This document shows, one piece after another, positions 34,850 to 46,800 of a stretch of 64,000 nt of DNA. How positions within the stretch are numbered: the first letter of the stretch is position 1; each line of letters opens with the position of its first letter. The stretch spans positions 7,622,828 to 7,686,827 of the forward strand of contig JAAONU010000018.1 of NCBI GenBank assembly GCA_012932295.1, read 5' to 3'. The notes beneath the pieces were generated by a model. It was not told the origin of the DNA. It worked only from the letters and a program-made list of their open reading frames with translations, and did no database searches. A program made the position numbers and the translations under genes. The DNA comes from Cyclina sinensis. Its lineage: Eukaryota; Mollusca; Bivalvia; Venerida; Veneridae.

Positions 34850-35245
34850 AATAAATAAATACTCCACATTGAAAGTGGGCTTGTAGTAATTCACGGTGTA
34901 AGACGGCCTCGACGCAAGCTAAACATATATGATTATTAGGAACTTGAATTTTTAAAATAGTTGATTAAAAGCCCCACAAATATACCAAGATTTTTTAGAA
35001 GTATTTCAGATTCTGTTGTCATTATATCTTTAAATTTAACGACATTTGGTCTATTAAAATATTTCCGCGGTATATAACTCATTCTCTCTGGGAAAAAGAC
35101 ATTCTAGCACGTAGTGCATTTCGTCTCCTATGGCATTAAAAGAACAAAGGCGACATCTTCTTTCTTCATAAGGAACAAATACTTGACGCCATCTACCAAG
35201 TTCCACAGGTAATTTGTGGTTCCCAGTTCTAAAATGAAATAAACT
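34850..35245 (-). mobile_element. non-LTR retrotransposon, C-terminal remnant
   Basis: Reading leftward on the minus strand from about 35245, the translation contains FRTGNHKLPVELGRW and then CRLC...GDEMHYVLEC. This is the Cys/His knuckle region that follows reverse transcriptase in jockey/CR1-like LINE polyproteins. A frame change follows, after which the typical YFNRPNVVKFKDIM segment and the end of the protein appear (to about 34945). Only the 3' end of the element is present, directly next to another LINE remnant. Confidence 0.7.
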
Positions 35246-35267
35246 AATGCCTAAATGTATTGATTTT

Positions 35268-37370
35268 CAAGATTCAAGATTTTATTTTAAAAAAAACTCA
35301 GTTTGCATTTGCATAAACATGAGCAAATTACAAAATATAATACAAAAATACCGGTCAACATCTACAGAGGACAACATTAAATAAGAATAAGACAAGTAAC
35401 TATATATTATAAGCATGTCATATTTCAATCAATTTTGGTCATTCGAAGTTAAACATCGATGCTGTACGTGTACTACCATCAAACATGTATATTTTAAAAT
35501 CTATTTTGATTTAGGATGGTAAACTGTACTTTGCTACATAAATTTAGATTGTGTTTACACGGGTGTCAGGTTAAACGGATCTCGCTTTCCTTGCCTTTTC
35601 GTGTTTACAACGTGAAACATGAACATTTTTCTTTCATAAGAATATCACTATTGGATTTAATAAGCTCTATGCGTTCTTTGATTAAATATGTGATATTCGT
35701 AAATAGTTGAGAGGGTTTATGTAGGATTATTATATATAGGATAGTGTTTACTTTCAGAACGTGAGTATATTATGACATGCTTATAATCAAATTTTAATTG
35801 AGTATTTCAGTTGTATATTCTATCTGTTCATATAATACATTCCTCGTCTTATTGAAAAAAAAATATTTATTGTCATTTAAAGTTTGAATTTATGTCATCA
35901 TCATTGTCATCATCAACGTCACCATCTTCGTCATCTTCATCATCTTCATAACAACATCGTAGTTTGATAAGGTAGGGTTCGATTTTAACATCACTTTTAA
36001 AAATTCTATTGTTCACGCCTTTAGATGAAGTTTGTAATTTACCGTTCGAGGTTTGCAGAAACTGGTCAATTAGAGTTCTTTTAACTAGCTTACAAATCCC
36101 TTTTAAATTTACATTATTTTGATTAATCCAAAAGTGAGTATAACCAGTTAGGTCAAAAATAGATTTAACAGCTAATTTCCATTTATAATTTACAGTAGAG
36201 TTAAGCATAATATCGTAAGACTTCTTAGAAATCTTATTGTCATTACCTGATACTAGTTTGCTCCAAAAATTAACTATTCTTGATTTAATTATTAGGTCTA
36301 GTGGGTACCTTCCGAGTTCTGCGTATAACGTATATAGCGGAGTGCATTTTTTACATTTTGTTATTTACGTAAAAAGTCAGTGTGTACTTTTTCTATTTGG
36401 TCTAAATTCTCTATTCCCCAAACTTCACAGTTATATGTAAGAATTGGGACTATTGTCTGGTCAAAAAGTTTTAATTGGATATCTAGTGGAAGGTCAATGT
36501 TACGTATACGGGTATATAATATATGCAGAGCTTTATTAGCTTGACTGATCAACTGTTTTCGCGCATTTAAGAAACTACCAGATGAGGAAAATAGTACTCC
36601 TAAATATTTATATTCTTTGACCATTTGGATACGAGTCCCGTCTAAAGTGAAAGTAAAGTTTTCAGGTTTGCTGGTACCAAAAACAATAACTTTTGTCTTA
36701 CTCATATTGACCGATAGTTTCCATACTTTACATTACTGAAAAAATCATTTAATAAATTTTGAAAAACGTTTGCATTGTCACTGATAATAACCGTATCATC
36801 TACATATAACAGAAAAAAAATTTAAGGTGCAAATCAAAATTTCCATTCGCTGGATGATTTAGTTCTATACCTCGATTATCCATCTCAAGGTATTTTTCTA
36901 TGTCATTCAAGTATATTGAAAATAAAACCGGGGAAATATTTCCCCTTGTCTGACCCCATTGAAGCTTTTAAAAAACGGTGACATTTTTCCATTTACAGAA
37001 ACACATGATTTTATATCTGCATACATGTTAAAAATTACATCAAATATTTTACCACTTGCACCGATTTTTAATAGCTTATTCCAAAGGCCTACCTTCCAAA
37101 GTTTGTCAAAAGCCACTGAAAAATCAATAAATGAGCAAAACACTTTCTTTTTAGGGATCTTAATTTATCAATAAGAAACTTCAAAGTAAAAATATGGTCT
37201 GTTGTTGAATACCCTGCCCGAAAACCCGCTTGGTTTTGATATAAAATGTTATATTGTTTAAGAAAAGTAGTCATGCGTTTATTGAGTATAGCTGTGAATA
37301 ATTTTCTTAGACAGCTAAGATATAAGGGATCCGGTCGGTGGCCACACCCTTCACATACGTATGACATGGT
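35268..37370 (-). mobile_element. jockey/CR1-like LINE with reverse transcriptase, degenerate
   Basis: In minus-strand order: AGFRAGYSTTDHIF (about 37.22 kb), the RT segment IDFSVAFDKLWKVGLW and GVRQGE (37.14-36.95 kb), the catalytic YVDD box (36795-36806), then YLGVLFSSSGSF and CEVWGIENLDQIEKVH (36.62-36.38 kb). A segment with AELGRYP and IVNFW follows (about 36.3 kb). The frame is broken several times, including at about 37.1, 36.9 and 36.35 kb. An acidic Asp/Glu tail from GAT/GAA triplets lies at 35.9 kb. A 3' tail with 'aataaaatcttgaatcttgaa' ends at about 35268. The endonuclease domain is missing, so the copy is 5' truncated and inactive. Confidence 0.85.
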
Positions 37371-37691
37371 AAATAAAATTTATCTTATTTTTTTTTAATG
37401 TTAATAGTCAGTCTACAAACTCTGTATAAATGGCACAATTTTTAAAAGTAGATTTCAGGAGTTATAGATGGGTAACATTACTGTTGGCTGGTGTTTGCAG
37501 TAAAGGTTGCATGTTGAAATTATTTTTCAAGAGGGTTAATAAATTTAAATTATTTATAGAATGTGAAAATAAATAATTATGACATATTCAGTTCGGCTGT
37601 CATATTTTTTTAAAAAAAACTTAATTTCCCTTTTAAACTTTGCTGCCTCAAATTGTGCATTATTTGTAAAAGTACAGTGATTTTGTTTCAG

Positions 37692-37800
37692 TTTGATATA
37701 GAAAAGAGGTTAGCATAAGAAGAATGGCAACTTATTTTCAAGACAGATTGTTGTTGACTGCAGTTTTGACTTTGTTCAGCGTCTTACAGTTAACTTCATG
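37692..37800 (+). CDS. RNASET2: RNase T2 exon 1 (signal peptide)
   Basis: Coding starts at ATG 37724 ('gaagaATGG', a good context) and ends in codon 26 before GTAAGT at 37801. The peptide MATYFQDRLLLTAVLTLFSV is a classic secretion signal. An acceptor-like 'ttttgtttcag' ends at 37691, so a separate non-coding first exon upstream is likely. No other upstream in-frame Met is needed. Confidence 0.85.
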
Positions 37801-40800
37801 GTAAGTTATGATTAGTAACAAGGGAAAATGTTCAAAGATAAAAGTCTGTTTTTAACTTAAAAGTAGTTACTCTTAAGACTGATGAAATTAAAAGTGATTG
37901 CCTTTATAAGAAAACTACCGGTAGTAAAAAATTTTAATTGTATAGAATGTCCTCTTGTTTTGAGCACAGACGTATAAATCAGTGCATTTTTACAGCAATG
38001 AACATTCAGACCAAATTCTCCCTAAAAGTTTTGAAAATACAGTTTGACAAAATATATTGGAGAAACTTGAATACAAAGTTATTAAGTAGATTTCATCAGA
38101 AATTCATGTCATGCGTGTCTTTATTATCTACTCTCAGTGTGACTGTTTTACCATATTTCCATTTGTATTTCAGTAATGAGAAGAAATGGGATCACTTTAT
38201 GTTTGCACAGTCCTGGCCACCAGCAAGATGTGCTGACGCATTCAGAGATGTATGTGTCATTGTTCTGTGTTTTTATTGTTGTTGTTGTTTTCTTTGTTGA
38301 ATATCTTTCTGTCATGATCTGTACAGTTGTTGTTGTAGAGTAAGTGTAAATTGTAGATCTATGTTACAGGAGTACACTTCAAAGAATAACAAAAATTAGT
38401 ATGTAAGACATAGTGCAAAAACTACAATGAGAATGAAAATGGGAGACAATATTTTTGTTTGTTTTTAACAGATGCAATCATTGTTTAAAAAAGTGGCACA
38501 TTTTTGCAGGACATAAGCTTAAATGAGTCAGTACGTGTAACAGGTGGTGAAAAATCGTGGCTCGACCGGGACTTGAACCCAGGACCTTCCGCTTACAGGG
38601 CGGACACTACCAACTGAGCTACCAAGCCACACGGTTTTGCCTTATCGATTTATCACCTATAAACCTGTACCCGGCTACATATGCAGCATTTACATTGTTT
38701 GAATGGCTCCAAACATTTTTTTTTCTGGCCAATCATAGGACTGTTATATCTGGGACCTTTTTTTTCTAGAAACAACCTTTAAAACATTAGCAAATTTACA
38801 GAGAAAATGTTAGCATATCTATACAAAGAGCTTTGTCAATACTAGTAGCCTGATTACTTATCCTTTTACTATGGATTTTGATCAACACGTTTTTCTTACT
38901 ATAGATTTTGATCAACACTTGTGTCTTACTATGGTCTTACTATGGATTTGATCAACACGTTTATCTTACTATGGATTTTGATCAACACGTTTGTCTTCAT
39001 AACCTCAACGTCAAGTTTATAAATAGGTCATTAGGATTGAGCTCAGGACCAGGTGGGCCGAGTGTATATCAAATCCCATTTAGTCTAAAAATGACATAGT
39101 GGTCAAAACCTACTCGACAAAAATAACAAGGTGGTCAGAACCCCCTTGGTAAAAATAAAAGGGTGGTCAAAACTCCTTCAATGTGTATTTACCCCTCCCT
39201 CCAACCCCATTGGTGATATGAAGAAGTTACACAAATTTTATTGGAACAGATTATTATTGTTTAATTACCAAGCTTCACATATCTGCAAATACAGATAATG
39301 TGTTTAAGTTATTTGTCCAACCTAAAATGTTGTAAATTAAAAAGGACTGATCTTTTTTTCTTTCTCAATATAACTATTGTCTCCTAATGAGTCCCCTCTC
39401 CTAATATTTCCCTGCTCAACATATACTAGTGACAGAAGATCAAAGAGAGATCAACAAAATTTAGAAACTTAATGTAATAATTATCACAAAATGAGGGGTC
39501 TCTTTTCCCTTCTCAATATAACTCAATATAACTAACGTTTCCTAATGAGTCCCCTCTCCTAAGATTTCAAAGAGAGATCAGACAATATGAGTAACTTGAT
39601 AATTATCACAAATTAAGGGGGATTTGACTGCCCTTTCATTTTTGCTGAGGGGTTTTGACCACCCTGTTATTTGTGTCGAGGGGGTTTTGACCACTGTAAT
39701 TTTTTAGACCAAGGGGGTTTTGACTAAGGGGATTTTGAGTGTCCCCCGGTGGGCTATAAAAGGTGGTAATGACCGTCTTGTTCGCTTCACTACATTTTTT
39801 AGAAGATAATATGTTATCAGTCATTTGTAAATGTCAATAACACGATGTTATATAAGTAATACAATGTTTTACACTCTTTTAGCATCATGTTTGCCATGTA
39901 GGGCCACAGGTGAAGACATGGACAATTCATGGTCTTTGGTAAGACACTTTTTTACTATGATCAGAAAATAAGCTTGTGATTGGCAAAATATTATGGTATT
40001 TTGATAAATTTCAGATTTACGTTCTTTATTTTGTTATCTTTTTTCACTAAATAATTCACACTGACTGCAGATATTTGTTTTGATCCTGTCTAGCAAAATT
40101 TGTTTAGACAATTTCTGGCTAACATTTTTTAAGACTGCTTCCTGTATGTTTGTTTGTCTCTGCCTGGCTAATATATTACTAAGTCTTCCTTATCATTTCT
40201 GTGACTCCAGTTGATTAACTTTGATCAGACAATATCAGTCTAACTCTTGTTTAGACTTAGTCAAGCTAAGTCCTGTTTGTATGCAGTCCGGCTTTTATAA
40301 GCTGGTACACTTCTTTATGATTGATAATACCTGCAGCATGATGACTCAGTATTTATTTACTTCAGTATCACTTTTTGTTGTGAATATCACTTTCTGTTGA
40401 CTCACCTGTGATTAGTCATGGACCAGTCACAATTCAAATAGCAAATCATATGATAATCGGGTTATTCTTTGTTTTGATACTGTTATGCTAACGTTATCTT
40501 GTGCTCTGTTTAGTTGACCTGTGCTTGAGCATTGTCTGGCAAACATTGCGTGTACTATGCTCGGCATATATTTGTATATACACATTGTTATGGAAACATT
40601 GCTTGTACTATGTTCGGCAGATATATTATAATCACATTGTCTAGCTAACTGTTTTTGGATTGTATTTGGCAGTTATTTGTATATAAACATTGTAGGGCAT
40701 ACATTGCCGATATTTGTTTAGACATATTATCTGGCAACATTGCTAGGACTGTGTTTGGAAGATACTTGTGTGAACGCTGCCAGGCATGCTTTTGATCCAA

Positions 40801-43800
40801 GGACCTAGCTTACATTTGTTTTTAAACTTGATGACATTGTCTGGTTTTGAACTTTACATTTGTTTGGGTACTGATAGAAAAACATTTACATCATAATTGT
40901 GTTTTCAATAATTGATAGAAAATTGAAGCAGTATATTAGGCGTCACTAACATGCTCACTTTGTTGTTTTTCCAGTACAGTCCAGATATTCTTATTGAAGT
41001 TAGCATTGATTCTGACTGACCTACATTGTTAGAAAATGTTATGTAACTCTGTGCCTAAAATCTTCCGATTTCTATGGCTTCTGTTACATGGTGAGGAAAT
41101 TGCAGTTATAGAAAATATTGCATAATATCATCAATGTAACAGTTCCTGAAAATGAGATGAGTTCTTTTTTGTGTATTTTTCAGGCCAAATCTCGGGAAGA
41201 AGGGACCTCGTTTCTGCAACAGTAGCTGGCAGTTTGACTATAACAAAATCAAGGTAAAGACCTCTTTTTTTTCGATCCCTTTTTATGCAAATTCTTCTTT
41301 CTTGTTACTCAGTATGGTGCTTTGGGTTTCAACATCATTTACTGTTTTGTTGACAGGAACACATTGTGGCACATCCTGGCTATTCATAGTATATTTATAT
41401 ATAATTGGATTTAATTTATATAAAATTTTTAAGCTAAAGTATCTGTTGTTTTTTTTCGTTTTCAAATTCAAGACTGTTATGGCATATTTTAAAAAGGGTT
41501 CAGAAAATACAAACACAGAAGTGAAGTGCTCTGAGATTATTCAACTACTTCAATCTCAAATGACATCATCATTTGACTCAATGCATCTACTGTATAGAGG
41601 GCAAAATAGCACTCAGAAAACAAGTGTTGTTAATGAATTAGCTATATATATGTACTCTGTTCCCATTTACTTTCAGATATTATTGTGATACTTAATTGCT
41701 CAGATGGCAGCATAAACACTGTTAAATTGGCATTTTTATTACTTCTATAGTTCACAGAGTTTCAGTGTGAGCTATTGTGATACTGTTCAGACCATCGTCC
41801 ATCAAACAATATCACTTCTGAAACCAGTGTATCATAGTTGATGAATCTTGGCAAAAATGTTCCTTGTATGAAGTTTTACCAAATTTACACAGAAAATTTA
41901 ATTCCTTGCAGAACTCTGGTTGTAACGACATGAAGAATGAAAAACTTAGCTAAAACCAAAGGCCCGAGAGCTCTGGAACTTGATGAGTAGCGTCGTCTTG
42001 TTAACCTCAACCAATTTTATACAAATAATGTCCCTGGTGTTAATAATGACCCCTCGTCCGCTTCCCCAGCGCCCCCCCCCCCCCCCACACACACACACAC
42101 ACTCACATTCGGACAAATGTTTTACATAGAAATATATAAGAGAATCCTTAAAAAATATCTTGTAACCAAAAGGCCTAGAGTTCTAAAATTTAGCATGAAA
42201 CATTGTCTAACAGGCTTTTACCAAGACTGTTTAAACTTTGCTCTGCCCAGGTGTCTGTCGTTTTACATAAACTTAAATAGGTCATCTTCTTTTCTTACAC
42301 TTCTGAAATTTAGTGCCTACCATTATCTAGTGAATCTCTATCAAGTTTAAGTATGTCCCTATGGTTATTATTGACCTCGCCTAAGGGGTCACATGCATTA
42401 CATAGAAATATTTAGGAAAACTTGAAAATTCATCATGAAACTTCTGAATTTTTCATGAAGCTTTGTCCAGAAAACCTCTACTAGATTGTTCAAACTAATC
42501 CTGTGTTTACTTTGAGCTCCATCCGGCGGTCAGATTATTGTGTTTTAGAAAGGAAAACTCTTAGAAATATACGTTTCAGAAACCGCAAAACTGAGACATC
42601 TGAAATTTGGTGTGCAGCATTATTGAGTGGTATTCAAATTTGTTCAAATAATATCACTGGAGTTAATTTTTGCATTGCTCAAGTCACATGTTTTACATAA
42701 ACATATTTAGAAAAATCTTTAAGATTCTTCTTGCATGAAATCACAAGGCCAAGAATTATGAAATTTGGCAAGAAGGATTTTTAGTGGACTTTACCAGAAT
42801 TATTCAAACTTTGCCCATTGAGATCATTTTTGGCTCTTCTTACGGAATCAGATAATTAATATTGACATATTGTCAAACACTTAAAGAAATAAACATTTAA
42901 AAAATCCTTTTCAGAAACTGAAAAACTTAGACTTCTGAATTTAGGTCTGCAGCATTATCTTGTGGACCTCAATTTTGTTCAAATTATGTCCCTGGCGTTA
43001 CTTTGGTCTGTGCCCAAAAAGTCAGATGTTTTTCACAGAAATTCATCTTGTATGAAAACGCAATACACAGAGGACATCTACATAGATTGTTCAAATTTTG
43101 CCCCATGGGTTCGTTTTTTGACTCCATCCTTGGGTGAAAAAGTTTACAAGGAGAACATCGGAGCTAGACTTGATGCTAGACTAATAATGTTTTAAAAAAT
43201 ATACCGTAATACCGTAATATCGTAGCAATAAATCTTCCTTCCTATGTACAAAAACCAAACAGACCAACCAGGCACATGCATCCCCTCTGCTTAAGACAGA
43301 TCCAAGTCACTTCAGATTATCATAAGTACTCATTCTTTCCACACAGTATCACCCTATGGAATAGACTTCCTTGTAATATTGTAACCCTGCCTGATCTTAA
43401 TCATTTCAAGCAGGCTGTGATTAGGATTCGGTATTAGCCATGTATCCTACGCTTTTTTGTACCTTTTAACCCTTCTTAAACCAACATTTCACTAACATTT
43501 TAACATTTGTCTTAGTATCCAAGCTCACCATACCTGACTGTTTTTTTTGCCAGGCATTCTACCTTTTCACATTCAACACTTCTGACGCGCATTTAGTCCT
43601 GCCTGTAACACTCGAAAGAGGAGTTGGCAGTAACCAGAGATAGCAATAGATACAGAAAAAATCTTTAAAAAAATTCCTGTCTGACAGCAAAGCTAACACT
43701 TATGAAGTTTTGTTTGAAGCAGTGCTGAATAGACTTCCAATATTTTTTTTTATTATGACCATTGTTTTGCTCTTTTTTAATTTGATGATATTTACATATC

Positions 43801-46800
43801 ATGACACTTGTCCTTTTTAGCAGATACTGTAAACCAAGAAATGTATTCGCACGTTTTAAGTTATTGACTTTCGCGGGCAAAATAGCCCTTTTCTGGAAAA
43901 TGTGAAATGTTTGAGCTACCAGAGAAAATGACTCATTCAAGAGTTTTATTATATTGTTTTACTTACAATCGGTCACATGTGTGTAAAGCCTTACTGATTT
44001 CATTTTTATTATTATAGTAGAATAGACTATCGTGAAAATTTGCTACGCCATACATTACAAGTATTACCCTTTATCCTTTTATTCCGCAATTAAGACCTGT
44101 TTTGACACTGAAAAAGTCAATATAACAAACTATTACAAACCAGCTTACACAAACTTTTAATTTTTAGAGGTCGTAAATTACCTAAATTGAGATATAGCTT
44201 TAATACGCATTTAGTGTTACAGTGTTTTTGTGTATTTTATTTTCGAACTAATTTTGCATAGACTTTATCTCCGTTAGAATTGTTTCTTCACAAATTTTCA
44301 ACATATTTTTTCAAAAGCATGGCACAGTTCTGTAAAAATGTATCAGGTCTTCAAAAACGTGTGTGTTGTTTTACGTTCAAAAAAATTTTAAGTGTAAAAC
44401 GCACAGTCAAAAAACACAGACAAAAAGTAGAAAGGAAAAAAGAGCATAGATTTATACACTGATCATTTAAAAAAAAGACATCACAAACAATTAACGGAAA
44501 TGAGAAACTGAGAAGTTACCGCCATAGAACAGAAAGTGGCGAAACATTTGCCACAGGGGGTTTAAACCAGGTTCCAGTGAACCAACCTCACACTTGCCCC
44601 AATAGGTTCTCATTAGAGCAAACAAATATACAAGTTTTCCTTGTGAATTAACTCCAACTCGCCCATCAACTGTGTGCATGCAAAGGCAATGAGGATAGGT
44701 ACTCAATGTCCTTAAAAAGACCGGAGCAGTTGGAGTCAAATCAGCAGGAACAAGAAGGCGGGAATAAAAGAGACTGATCGAATTTCTACGTTCTTTTTCG
44801 AAATTCCCCAATAAACCTTCATAAACTCTCAAACCACTGCCACCGTCGTACAGAGAAAGAGGTAAGCATGACAATCAGCTGTGGAAGGGTTAATCACCAA
44901 GTAGGCAGAGCGCTGTAGAATATCATGTTGGTAGAATTTCTTTATGAATTTACAGATGGTTTTTACAAATAACGTGGAGAAATTAATATTGCTTTTTATT
45001 TTCTTTAATCTATAAATCTCCATAAAATACTGGTTGAGAAATACCTTGTTGCTGTTGTGGTTTTAAACTGCAATTGTATTTTTAACATAAATCTGGGCAT
45101 CGGCGATAAAACATGCAAAACGTTTTTCTTAATTTGTGGTACGGATACCCATGTTTTAACAGTTTTTCTGTTGTGTAAAGATTTCGTTCATTGAAATCTT
45201 TAATATTCTCTTATATCGTAGATTTTAGTAGTTACGAAACCAAATTTCAATAGAAGGATTTAGATCAAGAAAGTTTGCTTGCTTTTCTGAAGTGTTTGCT
45301 TTATTAAGTTGGAGATCATTTGGATATACTTTTTGACCAGAGATGGAAAATGGTTACTATCTATATTTAACAAATCATCCAGATTTCTCAAGGTTTTGTT
45401 AAAGGCTGTAATAATGTCATCCTTATGTTCACTAGAAAGAGATAACATAGTATCTTTCATAGGAGTAAAAGCAGTTCAGCAACAAGGTGTGCACAATAAG
45501 TGCCCACGACCTGTTTATAAATGGAATTTCTAAATTTGACAGATCAGCTCTTGTAATTGCGCTGAAAGTTTTGTATTTTTGAAGTAAGAACTTAAGGTTT
45601 TCATTAGTAGTGGCGCGTATATTTTCACAATGAAAAACGCGAAACATAGTATCCAAGAAAGTTTCCTTATTTACAGTAAACTTAGGTGAGTGTTTTAGGG
45701 TCATCATAGCCCTCTTGTTAATTTGCGTTATAAAATTTATTACAGTAAGAATTCCTACTTTCCATGTGACTTGATGTTGGAATTTCCACATTACTTAATT
45801 TTTGGATAGTTTATACAATACTAGAAATGCCGATACATTTTTGAAGAATTAACCGTCTTATTTGTGAACTGTGTATATAAACTTGCTAAGTAATAAAATT
45901 ACCGTAATGTATAGTCAATTTCTGCTTAGTGAACTATCAACTACCACTTTAGTGACAATATCCTACATCTTTATTCTGAGCTGTATTTGCGTCCTATTTA
46001 TAACTTTTAAAGTGCTTACCAGATTTCGAAATAATTTCGTGGAAATGATAATCGTGGGCATATCAAGCTGATAAGCATTTTGCTATGTTAAAGGTCAAGA
46101 TCACAGTACATTGTGTTCCCTATATAACAACAGCGATGAGTGATATTCATGTCTGTTTTCTTTTTTACTTTTAATTTAATCTTTGAAATTTGGAATGATT
46201 CGCTGTACATGTTCACTGTATGTTCTACTGATGAATCCCTTTGCCATATCAAAGGTCATTTCAGCTAATTGTCATTATAAGAAGCTCAATAATTATAGAA
46301 AAGTAAATTGATATAAATTTACTCATTAACTGTTTACCTTTCACAACATTTATCTGTGTCCCATACCCACTATAAGCAGCATCAGTATCATACAAGCTCA
46401 TTTCTCGTTTATTTTGTTCGGCTTCACCTCTGTTCGTTGTGCATATAGCTTTGTAAGGTATTACCATCTCTTGAAATCCTTTGTCTACATCTAGCAGAAT
46501 CTGTAATCCTTGATGCCCTGAAAACATTTTCAATAAAAATATTTTCTATTTCCGGCAATTAATTTGAATAAACTTTTGTTTAAAATGTTAACGAGTTTAT
46601 AAGATATTGATATTATCTCGCTGTTATAATGTATCATATAAAACAGAATTTAACTTAATACAACTAAATGATAAACTATATAACAGTGCAGTCAACAACT
46701 TATTTTTAGCAAACAGTAAATGTGCAATGTTACGTCTGTCCTTATATTGCACCGATTATGACAATGTGACAATGGTTATTTTGCATTTACGGTATAAACT

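Noticed and set aside
38557..38769. 70-codon plus-strand frame starting MARPGLEPRTFRL
   Set aside because: It reads across the tRNA-like sequence on the opposite strand; this kind of peptide is a known false call from tRNA and SINE B boxes.
41302..41688. 128-codon plus-strand frame after RNase exon 4
   Set aside because: It lies in intron sequence between two solid RNase exons and shows no domain or codon-like conservation.
44491..45791. Cluster of minus-strand frames (127, 119 and 66 codons)
   Set aside because: They were considered as a decayed gene or transposon, but no motif, splice signals or 3' features were recognised, so they are only mentioned under the intron entry.
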